Source: Pterois miles (Eukaryota > Chordata > Actinopteri > Perciformes > Scorpaenidae). Taken from it: a stretch of 64,000 nucleotides of DNA. The stretch covers positions 62,001-126,000 of the forward strand of contig CAMQGK010000441.1 of the NCBI GenBank assembly GCA_947000775.1, read 5' to 3'. This document shows positions 9,910 to 22,310 of the stretch, in pieces (the stretch's first letter is position 1; every line of letters begins with the position of its first letter). The notes beneath the pieces are model-generated. The model was not told the origin of the DNA. It saw only the letters and a program-made list of their open reading frames with translations, and did no database searches. The position numbers were made by a program, and so were the translations under genes.

Positions 9910-12828
9910 AAAAAATGACAAAACGTTCCTCTAATGTGTAGCTTACTTACTTAGTCCATGAAAACACAGGCGTTTCCTTCCGTTCTGTCCGTCTTGTGGT
10001 CCATCATCCATCTGACGTGGTCGGGAATCAGCATTTCTTCACTGTTGTAAAGGAGCCACTGAACTACAGCGACACTCAGTCTGAGTCTCTGTAAAAATAC
10101 AAATAAATAATGGTGTTTTATATAACCTTCAACTGATTTATAACTAAAGAAGATTCATGTTAACCAACATCAGTATGAGACTGAACACAGGATCATGTTA
10201 CATGGCTGAGTTTTTGTTATTTTGACTAATATAAACATGAGATCAGTCCAGTGTGTAAAGTGTGGAGCTGAAGGTGGTTCAGTGTGTTGAGTGGACTGCT
10301 GTGGTGCTGGAGCTTCCTCACATCAGACTGGTTGTGTCTTCCTGCTGGCTTGGTGTGGTTCGGTTCACGTCCACTCTCTGGGAAGAGTCCTGTCCTGTGA
10401 GATCAGAAACAAGTCAGGAATGTGGATCCTTCTCTTGGTCTGCTGTCAGTGCCTCCCAGAGATTCAGCTATAATAATCAACTACGAAGACTAATTCATGT
10501 GGAATTAAATCTGCATTGATCAGTGGTGTCACAGGTTATATGAGTCTGGAAAACATGTGTAGGCTTCATCTTTGACACTACTGAAGCTGGCTGCAGCTAC
10601 ATATTTACAGTGGTAAAAATCTTCTTGTTTAACTGTTGGCTAGGAAATCAATATGCATATTTCCCAAAATGACAAAATGTTCCTTTAGTGTGCAGCTTAC
10701 TTACCTAGTCCACAAAAACACAGGCGTTTCCGTCCGTTCTGTCCGTCTTGTGGTCCGTCATCCATTGACCTGGTGGGAATCAGCATTCTTCATTGTTGTA
10801 AAGGTGCCACTGAACTACAGCAACACTAGTCTGAGTCTCTGCAAAAATACAAATAAATAATGGTGTTTTATATAACCTTCAACTGATTTACTATTTAGAA
10901 GATTATGTTAACAAATGTATGAGACTGAACCAGGTATGTTCATGGTAGTTTTTGTTTTTTGACTAAATAAACATGAGATCAGTCCAGTGGAATGATTTTT
11001 GTGGTGGTTTTGTGGTATCTCTTGTCTGTGGTGAATCATGCTTCCCAAAATGCAAAATGTTCCTTTAGAGTGCAGCTTATTTAGGTCGGCCACGGAAACA
11101 CAGGCGTTTCCTTCCGTTCTGTCCGTCTTGTGGTCCGTCATCCATCTGACCTGGTCGGGAATCAGCATTTCTTCATTGTTGTAAAGGTGCCACTGAACTA
11201 CAGCAACACTCAGTCCGAGTCTCTGCAAAAATGCAAATGAATAATGGTGTTTTATATAACCTTCAGCTGATTTATGACTGAAGAAAATTCATGTTAACCA
11301 ACATGAGTATGAGACTGAACACAGGATCATGTTACATGGCTGAGTTTTTGTTATTTTGACTAATATAAACATGAGATCAGTTCAGTGTGTAAAGTGCGGA
11401 GCTGAAGGCGGTTCAGTGTGTTGAGTGGACTGCTGTGGTGCTGGAGCTTCCTCACATCAGACTGGTTGTGTGATGCTGCTGGCTTGATGTGGTTCGGTTG
11501 TCGTCCACTCTCCGGGAAGAGTCCTGTCCTGAGATCAGAAACAAGTCAGGAATGTGGATCCTTCTCTTAGTCTGCTGTCAGTGTCTCCCAGACTTCAGCT
11601 ATAATAATCAACTACGAAGACTAATTCATGTTGAAATAAATCTGCATTGATCAGTGGTGTCACAGGTTATATGAGTCTGGAAAACATGTGTAGGCTTCAT
11701 CTTTGACACTACTGAAACTGGCTGCAGCTACATATTTACAGTGGTGACAATCTTCTTGTTTAACTGTTGGCTAGAAAATCAATATGCATATTTCCCAAAA
11801 TGACAAAATGTTCCTTTAGAGTGCAGCTTACTTATGTCGTCCACAAAAACACAGGCGTTTCCTGCTGTTCTGTCTGTCTTGTGGTCCGTCATCCATCTGA
11901 CCTGGTCGGGAATCAGCATTTCTTCATTGTTGTAAAGGAGCCGCTGAACACCAGCAACACTCAGTCTGAGTCTCTGTAAAAATACAAATAAATAATGGTG
12001 TTTTATATAACCTTCAACTGATTTACTACTGAAGAAGATTCATGTTAACCAACATCAGCATGAGACTGAACACAGGATCATGTTACATGGCTGAGTTTTT
12101 GTTATTTTGACTAATATAAACATGAGATCAGTCCAGTGTGTAAAGTGTGGAGCTGAATGCGGTTCAGTGTGTTGAGTGGACTGCTGTGGTGCTGGAGCTT
12201 CCTCACATCAGACTGGTTGTGTGATGCTGCTGGCTTGCTGTGGTTCAGTTCACGTCCACTCTCCGGGAAGAGTCCTGTCCTGTGAGATCAGAAACAAGTC
12301 AGGAATGTGGATCCTTCTCTTGGTCTGCTGTCAGTGTCTCCCAGACTTCAGCTATAATAATCAACTACGAAGACTAATTCATGTCGAAATAAATATGCAT
12401 TGATCAGTGGTGTCACAGGTTATATGAGTCTGGAAAACATGTGTAGGCTTCATCTTTGACACTACTGAAGCTGGCTGCAGCTACATATTTACAGTGGTGA
12501 CAATCTTCTTGTCTAACTGTTGGCTAGAAAATCAATATGCATATTTCCCAAAATGACAAAATGTTCCTTTAATGTGCAGCTTACTTACCTAGTCAACGAA
12601 AACACAGGCGTTTCCGTCCGTTCTGTCCGTCTTGTGGTCCGTCATCCATCTGACCTGGTCGGGAATCAGCATATCTTCATTGTTGTAAAGGAGCCACTGA
12701 ACTACAGCAACACTCAGTCTGAGTCTCTGTAAAAATACAAATAAATAATGGTGTTTATATAACCTTCAACTGATTTATGACTGAAGAAGATTAATGTTAA
12801 CCAACATAAATATGAGACTGAACACAGG
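9910..12828 (-). repeat. 755-bp tandem repeat, array 1 segment c
   Basis: Five exon A cores on the minus strand begin at 10088, 10838, 11222, 11973 and 12726. Spacing is about 750 bp except 10838 to 11222 (384 bp), where a deletion at about 10908-11040 has fused two units and scrambled the sequence. Junction classes are TAA|GTAAGT (10088), TAG|GTAAGT (10838, 12726), GAC|ATAAGT with the donor lost (11973), and a further-decayed donor (11222). The segment ends at 12828, where antisense gypsy sequence replaces the repeat. Confidence 0.95.
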
Positions 12829-14572
12829 ACAAGAATGGGAGCAGAGGTGAAACAAGATTTAAGCCGGCGGAAAGCCTGATCAGCCAGAGGGGTCCAAACA
12901 AACTTGACCTGGGGAGACGTGAGTGCATGTAAAGGGGCAGCGACGGAGCTAAAGTTCCTGATAAATCTTCGGTAGAAGTTAGCGAAACCAAGGAAGCGCT
13001 GAACTAGTTTTCTGTTAGTTGGAGTAGGCCAATTAGCTACCGCGCTTACCTTCTCCGGGTCCATCTGAAGATGGTTCGGGGAGACCACAAAGCCCAACAA
13101 GGTAACGGTATCGACATGAAACTCACACTTATCGGGTTTTACAAACAGATGGTGGTCGAGGAGGCGCTGGAGAACATGGCGGACATGCTGAATGTGTGTT
13201 TGTAAGTCAGGAGAAAAAAATAAGAATGTCATCTAAATAGACGAAAACATACTGGTTCAGCATGTCGCGGAGAACGTCGTTTACTAATGACTGAAAAACC
13301 GCTGGGGCGTTAGCAAGACCAAAAGGCATCACTAGATATTCATAGTGGCCACTGGGTGTGTTGAAAGCGGTCTTCCACTCATCTCCTTCTTTAATTCTTA
13401 CCAAATGGTACGCGTTCCTTAGATCAAGCTTAGTGAAAAGCTTAGCCCCTTTTAACTGTTCGAACGCGGAGGAGATGAGTGGAAGTGGGTATCTGTTCTT
13501 TATAGTTATGTCATTTAGCCCGCGATAGTCAATACAGGGGCGGAGAGTCTTATCCTTTTTGTCGACAAAAAAAACCCCCCGCTCTGGCAGGAGAGGAAGA
13601 CGGCCTAATTATTCCTGGAGGTATCAATATACTCCCGCATAGCATCTTCCTCAGGAGCGGACAGGGAGTACAGCCTCCCCTTGGGGAGCGTAGAGCCAGG
13701 GAGAATGTCAATAGCACAGTCATACTCCCGGTGGGGAGGGAGGGCTGTAGCCCGACTCTTACTAAATACCTCCTTGAGGTCGTGGTAGCAGGCAGGAACA
13801 CGGGATAGGTCTGGGGTCGAACAGATGGCAGACGGACCGGCAGCTTCAGCAGTTCCAATCAACACTCCCGGCTTAGCTCCCGCAGACTCCACCGTGGAAA
13901 CAGACAACTCAGAGAGGCAGGAATTAGCACACGACCCCCCCCACTCAACTACCCGCCCGGTAACCCAGTCAATGCGTGGGGTTATGTTGCATAAGCCAGG
14001 GCAAACCCAAAACAATGGGATGAAGGGGAGAGTATAAAATGTGAAACTGTAAAGTCTCAGAGTGGTTACCGTTAATGAGGATGCTGACCGGTTGGGTACG
14101 CTGAGTTATCTTACAGAGGAGGCGACCATCGAGAGCGTTCGCCTCCAGTGGCTCAGGAAGCGGATATCTCCGGAGACCTAGCGCTTTCACCAGCCCGCTG
14201 TCCATAAAGTTGGCGTCAGCGCCAGAATCCACCAACGCCGGGTGTTCCAATGACTGGGAAAGAGACTGAATGGAGATAACAGTTAGTGGACGAGGGGATG
14301 AGAGGGGAAAAGAGTTCTGACTCATCAGTACACTCTCCTTTACTAGTGAGCCCTGCCTTTTAATGGACAGTGGGCGAGGAAGTGTCCCAGCTGGCCACAG
14401 TAGATACACCTCCCTTCCAGTAGTCTGCGCTGTCGTTCCTCTGGAGTCAGCTTGGTGCGTCCCAGCTGCATCGGCTCCTCCGACACAGCAGGGGGCGGCG
14501 GAAGAGGCTCAGAAGCGGAAGGAGGTGCTGGTTGCCAGGCAGGACGGAGTCGGGTGGTCTGCCCTCTCTGGT
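12829..14572 (-). pseudogene. Ty3/gypsy gag end to RT fragment, antisense
   Basis: Read on the minus strand from 14572: the gag zinc knuckle CIYCGQLGHFLAHC (about 14365-14410), then a protease with the HPALVDSGADANFMDSG active-site region (about 14180-14250). The linker and RT follow, with NTPSGHYEYLVMPFGLANAP, VFVYLDDILIF and FLGFANFYRRFIRNFSS, ending near the RT/RNase H linker at about 12830. The frame is broken near 13605, near 13560 at an A-tract, and near 13220 at another A-run. The sequence is very close to the 58741-61635 copy over the shared RT part. No LTRs remain, and both ends join directly to repeat-unit sequence, the left end at the 'acacaggac' motif and the right end inside exon A. 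Confidence 0.9.
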
Positions 14573-16572
14573 CGGGAATCAGCATTTCTTCATTGTTGTA
14601 AAGGAGCCACTGAACTACAGCAACACTCAGTCCGAGTCTCTGCAAAAATACAAATAAATAATGGTGTTTTATATAACCTTCAGTTGATTTATGACTGAAG
14701 AAGATTCATGTTAACCAACATGAATATGAGACTGAACACAGGATCATGTTACATGGCTGAGTTTTTGTTATTTTGACTAATATAAACATGAGATCAGTCC
14801 AGTGTGTAAAGTGTGGAGCTGAAGGCGGTTCAGTGTGTTGAGTGGACTGCTGTGGTGCTGGAGCTTCCTCACATCAGACTGGTTGTGTGATGCTGCTGGC
14901 TTGGTGTGGTTCGGTTGTCGTCCACTCTCCGGGAAGAGTCCTGTCCTGTGAGATCAGAAACAAGTCAGGAATGTGGATCCTTCTCTTGGTCTGCTGTCAG
15001 TGTCTCCCAGACTTCAGCTATAATAATCAAAACGACGACTAATTCCTGTGGAATTAAATCTGCATTGATCAGCGGTGTCACAGGTTATACGAGTCTGGAA
15101 AACATGTGTAGGCTTCATCTTTGACACTACTGAAGCTGGCTGCAGCTACATATTTACAGTGGTGACAATCTTCTTGTCTAACTGTTGGCTAGAAAATCAA
15201 TATGCATATTTCCCAAAATGACAAAATGTTCCTTTAGAGTGCAGCTTACTTATGTCGTCCACAAAAACACAGGCGTTTCCTTCCGTTCTGTCTGTCTTGT
15301 GGTCCGTCATCCATCTGACCTGGTCGGGAATCAGCATTTCTTCATTGTTGTAGAGGAGCCACTGAACTACAGCAACACTCAGTCTGAGTCTCTGTAAAAA
15401 TACAAATACATAATCGTGTTTTATATAAACTTCAACTGATTGACTAATGAAGAAGATTCATGTTAACCAACATCAGTATGAGACTGAACACAGGATCATG
15501 TTACATGGCTGAGTTTTTGTTATTTTGACTAATATAAACATGAGATCAGTCCAGTGTGTAAAGTGTGGAGCTGAAGGTGGTTCAGTGTGTTGAGTGGCCT
15601 GCTGTGGTGCTGGAGCTTCCTCACATCAGACTGGTTGTGTGATGCTGCTGGCTTGGTGTGGTTCGGTTCACATCCACTCTCTGGGAAGAGTCCTGTCCTG
15701 TGAGATCAGAAACAATTCAGGAATGTGGATCCTTCTCTTGGTCTGCTGTCAGTGTCTCCCAGACTTCAGCTATAATAATCAACTACGAAGAATAATTCAT
15801 GTGGAATTAAATCTGCATTGATCAGTGGTGTCACAGGTTATATGAGTCTGGAAAACATGTGTAGACTTCATCTTTGACACTACTGAAACTGGCTGCAGCT
15901 ATATATTTACAGAGGTAAAAATCTTCTTGTTTAACTGTTGGCCAAAAAATCAATATGCATATTTCCCAAAATGACAAAATGTTCCTTTAGAGTGCAGCTT
16001 ACTTACCTAGTCCACGTAAACACAGGCGTTTCCGTCCGTTCTGACCGTCTTGTGGTCCGTCATCCATCTGACCTGGTCGGGAATCAGCATTTCTTCATTG
16101 TTGTAAAGGAGCCGCTGAACTACAGCAACACTCAGTCTGAGTCTCTGTAAAAATGCAAATAAATAATGGTGTTTTATATAACCTTCAACTGATTTACTAC
16201 TGAAGAAGATTCATGTTACCCAACATAAATATGAGACTGAACACAGGATCATGTTACATGGCTGAGTTTTTGTTATTTTGACTGATATAAACATGAGATC
16301 AGTCCAGTGTGTAAAGTGTGGAGCTGAAGGTGGTTCAGTGTGTTGAGTGGACTGCTGTGGTGCTGGAGCTTCCTCACATCAGACTGGTTGTGTGATGCTG
16401 CTGGCTTGGTGTGGTTCGGTTGTCGTCCACTCTCCGGGAAGAGTCCTGTCCTGTGAGATCAGAAACAAGTCAGGAATGTGGATCCTTCTCTTGGTCTGCT
16501 GTCAGTGCCTCCCAGACTTCAGCTATAATAATCAACTACGAAGACTAATTCATGTAAACTAAATCTGCATTG
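14573..16572 (-). repeat. 755-bp tandem repeat, array 1 segment d
   Basis: Exon A cores on the minus strand begin at 14639 (truncated by the gypsy junction), 15391 and 16144. Junctions are GAC|ATAAGT (15391) and TAG|GTAAGT (16144). This is the right end of array 1. Its last unit stops in the 'ctgcattgatcagg' motif, where the TIR transposon at 16573 begins. Confidence 0.95.
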
Positions 16573-16990
16573 ATCAGGAATAGTTCAACAATTTGGGAAA
16601 TTTATTTGCGTTCTTCTCTCATCTCACATCTTTACAGTAGACATGATTCTACAGCCAGGAGCTAGTTAGCTTAGCTTAGCATGAGGACCAGAAACAGGGG
16701 CAAACAGCCAACTTGGCCCCCTCCAAAGGTAACTAAATCCACTTCCCAGCACCTCTAAAGCTCATTGATTAACACTTTATCTTGCTTGTTTAATCCATGT
16801 AAAACAGAAGTGTAAAAACAAGAGTTGGCTGTTTTCCTGGGAGTTACACGTGCAGGAGTGTTTTTTGGCTCTGAGCAATTGTCGGCCAACAAAGAGGTGA
16901 CACCAGGAGGTGACTGTGTCTTGCCAGGAAACAGCTTGGCACATAACACCCATAAAATGGCTAAATATCAAGATATATTACGTGTTAATC
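16573..16990 (+). mobile_element. Non-autonomous TIR DNA transposon (dispersed teleost repeat)
   Basis: It begins 'gaatagttcaacaatttggg', close to the 'aaaggaacattttgtcattt' motif present in every 755-bp unit, and both look like the same transposon end. Internal landmarks are 'gttagcttagcttagcat' and 'cagcacctctaaagctcat', which I recall as a very common teleost interspersed repeat. No transposase frame is seen. Its right boundary is uncertain. Confidence 0.6.
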
Positions 16991-17239
16991 AGTGAGCTTT
17001 GAGGCCCTGACACAGCAAGCCGATGGTCGGCTGTAAGACAGTGGGGCTGTTGGTGAGTGTCAGTCAGGTTTTGCAGTGTGTCCTGCACCGTGAGAGTGGT
17101 GTGAAAATGAGTGCCACCAACGGAAAAAACAAACAAACCTGCAACATAGCCAAGGAGACACGAGTTAAGGTACAGACCACAGGCACAAACTATTTATGAG
17201 AGGAGTGGCATACACTAACAGACAAGAAGCTATGGAGTT
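16991..17239. other. Spacer, nothing recognised
   Basis: No coding or RNA signal seen between the TIR element and the L1-like fragment. Confidence 0.5.
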
Positions 17240-17600
17240 ATATTTTAAGATCTAATAAATAGAGACCATTTTATTGTAAATGATGCCGATGGGTTTATCT
17301 GGGTAGCAGACATTTTCTCAAGTGAAATGTGTTCAATGAGGAGGTTCAGCCAATGGCTGATGTTGAGGGCTTTCTTATCCTTCCAGTTAACCAAAATAGT
17401 TTTCTTGGCAATGGCAAGAGCTGCAAGTGTGGGTTGCAATTGTGCATCTGGTAGGGCTGTTATCGTTAGATCGCCAGTTAAGCAAAGGTCTGGAGAATGC
17501 GGGATCCTGCAGTCCAAAGTAGAGGAGAGTTTCTCTGTGACTGAAAATAAGTGTCGGCCATGTTTTGAGTGCAATGAGTACATATGTCATAATGTTTTAA
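17240..17600 (-). pseudogene. L1/Tx1-type LINE ORF2 C-terminal fragment
   Basis: The minus-strand frame (about 17583-17245) reads HSPDLCLTGDLTI, then ALAIAKKTILVNWKDKK, then LNLLIEHISLEKMSA. That order matches the C-terminal region downstream of RT in fish L1/Tx1-like LINEs, where 'AKK.IL..WK' is the recurrent motif. The endonuclease and RT are absent. It is a short, 5'-truncated remnant. Confidence 0.7.
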
Positions 17601-18463
17601 ACTATCGTTTCATTTAATTTGATTTTTAAGTTTAATTAGGGACTAATTACTAGTGTAGTAAAATAATCATCTTTTTCTCTCTGTCTCTCAGTTTTCTATT
17701 TGGACTTTTAATTTTTATTATGACCAAAAATATCTTCCATATTTTACCATGGCCTTTTGGTTGAGGAAGCTAAATATGCATTGATGAAATTAAAGACTGG
17801 AAGGCGTGTGTGTGTCCCTGTGCTTATTTCTGCATTTTCAGGGGGACATCTGCTCTTTTTGTAGAGAACAATAAATGTATTATTAATGTGTTAATAAATT
17901 ATTACGATTGCATTAAAATCAGTGCACTTTATTTGGGAAAGTCTTTACTGGCCTATAAATTCATTAAGGAGTGACTTTTCACTCTTTTAATAATAATCCT
18001 TGAAACTTAACAACATAGGTGTCTTGATTAGTGTGAAGGGACGCTGTGCTTGATGATAAACTGCAGAGGAGTGAAGAGATATGTGATGACTGATCTCTTC
18101 TTGGGGATGGCAGCAATTTTGTTTGCCAATGTGTTTGACACCTCCAAACTTTAAATACCTGCAGTTCTTTGTTATGACTGATCTTTGAATTAGGGGAGTA
18201 TCAAACCAGATTTCTAAATCCCATCAGCAGATTCAGGTGAAGGCACCATTACAGAGAGAGAAGCATGTGTTCCATCTGGTGACAGCAGCCAATCACAAGA
18301 AGGCAGAGAGGAAGAATTCCGTGTTCCGATTGTGCAGCTTTTAAAATTCTGATTTCAAATCCAAACTGCAACAGGAGCCAGTCAGTCACGTTCTGATCGC
18401 ACAGAGAGTCACACCGGTGTCTACTTGCTGTCAATTATATTTTGTTGGAAGAGGATTTGAATT
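17601..18463 (+). promoter_or_regulatory. Upstream region of the TOG-domain gene
   Basis: AT-rich and without long ORFs up to about 18200. A CCAAT box (cagccaatcacaag) lies at about 18287, 177 bp before the proposed start codon, and 18300-18463 would be the 5' UTR. No TATA box is obvious. Promoter assignment is inferred from position only. Confidence 0.4.
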
Positions 18464-21400
18464 ATGACAACATTTGCTGGTGAAGTGAGTACCTGACCTT
18501 CCTTCTAAGTTGTAGCAGTTTTTGAGGTTGATATCATTTGTTACACAGATTTGGTGCTAAATTCAACCTGTAAAGGGGAGACTCGTGGGTATCCATAAAA
18601 CCCATTTTCATTCGATATCTTGAGGTTAGAGGTCAAGGGACCCCTTTAAAAATGGCCATGCCATTTTCCTCCCCAAAATTTAGCTTTGGAGCGTTGTTAA
18701 GCCTCCTTTCTGACAAACTATCATGACATGGTACCAATCAGTTCTTTAGATTTTCCTGTTTTCATATGATATCTGTAACTGTTACGCCCCTGAATAAGGG
18801 GAGAAATAATCACGAGTGTGATCACAGTGGTGTTTCCTCAGTAACAACGTTTACTGCAATGCAACAGAAAATATATACAGTACATATCAATTTCAACATA
18901 ATATTAACACTATAGGTACAGGTCAAATGCCATAGCATACAGTACATATTCTTTTTCAGTCACACCAAAAATATATTTCTTAGAGATATAATTCATCATT
19001 TTTCACTGTCACTGGTACATAGCATGTAATTTTAGCTCAGAAAACTCACAATAGTCATCAAATAGACAACATAAACTGTGCAAAATACGCTGCTAATGCG
19101 CACATTCAGGTTCATAAAACACATGCACTTGTTACTGTACTCGATAAAAACTTACTTTAACTTACTCAAAGTCCGAATATAAACACTCAAAAACATTCTC
19201 AACATGTTAGAAAATTATCACAACGCGGTTAGCAATGACATACCAGCAACATACCTGAATAAGGGGAGAAATAATCACGAGTGTGATCACAGTGGTGTTT
19301 CCTCAGTACCATCGTTTACTGCAGTGAGGAAATACCGCGAATCTCCTCGGCATGCAGATGGACACCTGAGTAATCGATCTCAGATGAGCGGATCAAGACC
19401 ACAATATCAATCACTGATAACACTGTTATATCTTAATCCTTAACAATGAAATAATGAATTAGAGACTTTTTAGTGGTTTACTTTTTTAAGCCTTTGCAAA
19501 CATACCATGAATTTTTTATGTTTTTAACCCATTTAAAACACACTTTATGAATTGTTTTTCATGACCATGTGATCATTAAACCTCATCACATCATTTTAAT
19601 CTTATTACAAACCATGAAATTGCAATCCTTTTAACCTTATCAGCTGATTAGTATACTATCATTTTAACTTGTCACATAACTTTTTCTCCACAGAAGATCA
19701 GCCCTCGTCTAGATGTTCCTTGTGTGTATGAGGAGGACATCGACAGAAACTGGAGGAGTCTGACAAGTTTGTACAAGGTGGACGAGGAGTCTTTCTGGCG
19801 CAAGGTGTATATTGGCGGTCAGATGGTTGCCCTTGCATGTGAGGCATACAGAGACGGGAGCCCAACTAGCTCTAGTAGACCTGTGTCCTGCCTCAGCTCT
19901 GTAGATTGTCAAACACCCCGTGAACTGAGGGACATTTGTCTGTTTGAGGACTCATTCAGACCAACTCCTCCTCCTCCTCCTCCTCCTCGAGCAGTTCCAC
20001 TATCCAGGAGGAGAGCATCTTGTCTGCCTGTGCTTGCTACCAGATACAGCAGAGCAGGTAAGTTCCCATAAAGATATAATGTTCAGTGGGGATGTCTGTC
20101 TGTTGTGGGAACCTCTGATGTTTCTTCTAGATTTTTAAGCGTAACATCTGCTTTGACATTTTCCCTTGAGTAAAAGTAGAGGAGAAATTTGAGTGACGCC
20201 TATTTTGCCATTAATCTCAACAGTCAAGGACGTAGCCGATGGATATAGGCTAGCCCCAGCCCCAGCGGTGCCCAAGAAAACCACTGCCGTGGCACCCAAA
20301 ATGGCCCCTGCGGCCACATCCAAGAGGACCCCTGCAGCTGTGCCCAGGATGACTACTACAGTGGCACCCAAAATGGCCCCTACAGCCACATCCAAGAGGA
20401 CCCCTGCAGCTGTGCCCAGGGCGGCCTCTGCAGCGGTGCCCAAAATGACCACTGCAACCACGCCCAAGTGGACCCGTCAAGCCGGGCCCAAGGTGGCCCC
20501 TGCTGCTGCGCTCAAAAGGGACCCTGCAGCGGCGCCTAAGAGGGAAAAGGTTAAGCTGCACCCACTGGCCAACCCTGTGGAAAAACTGTCTGTCTGCCTT
20601 GAGCAGCTCTCCTCAGATGTTTGGTAAGAGGTCTCTTGTTTCTCTTGGTCTCTTGTATTGCGTAAAATTGCAGTTAATAAAATACATTTGAAGTTGGTAA
20701 CATTTCCAGTATCAGTTTAAACTGCAGATGTGTTGGGTCTATTTCTGACTTACCATAATTCTTATCACATAAACTTACAGGACGAAGAAAATCGAAGGCA
20801 TGAAGACAATACAAGCTCTTGCACAGCACCACCCAGAGACCCTAAAGACCAAACTAACTGAAGTTTGTCTGGCTGTCATTCTGGAGGTATTGTATACACT
20901 TTCTTCTTTGTCTCTTTGTTTCTATGTTTGTGTCTCTCACAGTTCTCATTTGCCTACATGTGCTGACAGTTTTGACTGATGATGTTCACTCTTACTATAC
21001 AGGTGAATAACCTGCGCTCAGCAGTTGCCCGTGTAGCTCTGACCACCATGGCTGAGCTATATATCAACCTCAAGAAGGCCATGGACCTGGAGGTAGATAG
21101 AACAGGCCAAGTCCTGCTGCTGAAATTCGGACAGACAACAAATAGCGTACTTTGCGCGGAGGCCAATCACGCACTGGATGCCATGGTGGAAAACTGCAGC
21201 CATGGTCGTGTCCTGACCACTCTGTTGAAGACGGCAATGAAGTAAGAGAGGAGGCAGCATTCATTTTATCAGCAAAAGTGTTGAAATAAGGTGAAATGAA
21301 ACATAGTCAGTGGATTTGTTTGTCTCATATTCCCTCTTTGTCCCTCCTCAGCCACCGTTGTGCTGCAGTGAGAAGCAACATGACCCAGCATCTGCACCAG

Positions 21401-21764
21401 CTGGCTGTCAGCGTCGGAGCAGCTCACATCTTGACAGCAGGAAGAAGCTTCACTGAAAACTTCCTGGTCGCTGTCTCTAAACTGTGTGTGGATAGCGCAC
21501 CAGAAGCAAGGTGGGCTATCAAGTTATACTGTAGATTTAGTGTACAATTTTGCACAATCTTGTGATTTTTGGTTTTCACTGTTTTCATTTGATTTATCTA
21601 AACACTGAGCTTAATATAAAACGTATTCCTCCATCAGGCAGCACAGCAGATTAATCCTCCAGGAGCTGGCTCAGCACAAAGACTTTCTGACCACGTGGAG
21701 AAAGATCATTCCAGAAAGCGACCGAAAATCACTGGACAATATCTTAAAGCAAGTCTGTAAATGA
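18464..21764 (+). CDS. Short TOG-domain protein, TOGARAM/FAM179-like, seven exons
   Basis: Proposed exons are 18464-18484, 19694-20057, 20224-20623, 20781-20886, 21003-21241, 21352-21510 and 21638-21764. All introns are GT-AG, phases agree at every junction, and the total is 1416 nt for 471 residues plus stop. Residues 1-128 are mostly polar and end in a proline run. Residues about 129-250 are low-complexity Ala/Pro/Lys repeats. Residues about 250-471 form a HEAT-repeat TOG-like domain: KKIEGMKTIQALAQHHPE, then EVNNLRSAVARVALTTMAEL, then HALDAMVENCSHGR, then CAAVRSNMTQHLHQLAVSVG. From memory this order matches the TOG domain of TOGARAM/FAM179 (crescerin) proteins, which bind tubulin and act on ciliary axonemal microtubules. 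Those proteins are much longer with several TOG domains, so this is a short derivative or a one-TOG paralogue. The 7-residue first exon is the least certain part. Nothing is broken. Confidence 0.75.
18560..18790 (+). repeat. Dispersed teleost repeat in intron 1
   Basis: Contains 'gggtatccataaaacccatt' and 'cattttcattcgatatcttgag', then 'gaggtcaagggaccccttt'. The same motifs occur inverted at about 24740-24870. No coding potential is seen. It is probably a non-autonomous DNA element. Confidence 0.55.
18790..19322. repeat. Pair of ~65-bp direct repeats in intron 1
   Basis: A block starting 'ctgaataaggggagaaataa' occurs at 18790-18855 and again at 19255-19320, 465 bp apart, nearly identical for about 65 bp. 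The left copy is preceded by 'tgttacgcccc', a start often seen in fish LTRs. No open frame lies between the copies. They could be ends of a small LTR-like or duplicated element. Confidence 0.6.
20289..20432 (+). repeat. 72-bp coding duplication in exon 3
   Basis: Two adjacent 72-bp units start at 20289 and 20361, each encoding a VAPKMAP..TSKRTPAAVPR unit of 24 residues. Weaker, shorter relatives extend on both sides to about 20540. The length is a multiple of three, so the frame is kept and the disordered linker is lengthened. Confidence 0.85.
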
Positions 21765-21832
21765 GGAGATCCGAGTACTGATTATTATTATTGTTGTTGT
21801 TTTATTGTTGTGGTAATATTAAGGCATTTTTC

Positions 21833-21838
21833 AATAAA
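21833..21838 (+). terminator. Polyadenylation signal of the TOG-domain gene
   Basis: AATAAA lies 69 nt after the stop codon, on the correct strand and followed by A-rich sequence. This agrees with a short 3' UTR. Confidence 0.65.
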
Positions 21839-21924
21839 AAAACTTAAAATTGAAATGATTCAAGTAGAATTTGTGTGGAGTAACATTTTAAAGTGTGATA
21901 TAGGTCGCATTGAAGCACAGATTA

Positions 21925-22298
21925 TCCATCCATCCATCTTCAACCATTCATCCCGTTAGGGGTCGCGGGGGGGCTGGAGCCGATCCCAGCTGGCATTGGG
22001 CGAAGGCGGGTTCACCCTGGACAAGTCGCCAGTCCATCGCAGGGCACATAGAGACAGACAACATAGAGACAGACAACCATTCATGCTCACATCCACACCT
22101 ACGGACAATTTAGAGCCATCAGTTAAACTAAACTGCCTGTCTTTGGACTGTGGGAGGAAGCCGGAGAACCCGGAGAAAACCCACGCTAACACGGGGAGAA
22201 GATGCAAACTCCACACAGAAGAGCCCCAAGCCGGATTTGAACCTGTGACCCTCTTGCTGTGAGGCGACAGCGCTAACCACTGCAGCCCTAAAGCCCTA
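21925..22298 (-). mobile_element. tRNA-derived SINE with RTE-like tail
   Basis: Antisense copy of the SINE at 52113-52478. It begins with the tail (tccatccatccatc), passes the 'gccagtccatcgcagggcac' core and ends near the tRNA-like head (cagcgctaaccactgcag). The flanks 'aagcacagatta' and 'aagcacatatta' (22299-22310) are a 12-bp target duplication with one mismatch. It sits just downstream of the TOG-domain gene. Confidence 0.85.
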
Positions 22299-22310
22299 AA
22301 GCACATATTA

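Noticed and set aside
3239..16572. tRNA or other structured RNA gene within the repeat unit.
   Set aside because: No A/B box pair or cloverleaf could be seen in the unit by eye. The only tRNA-like head is in the SINEs.
20135..20561. Long minus-strand ORFs opposite exon 3 of the TOG gene.
   Set aside because: They are mirror images of the Ala/Pro/Lys repeat and have no independent support.
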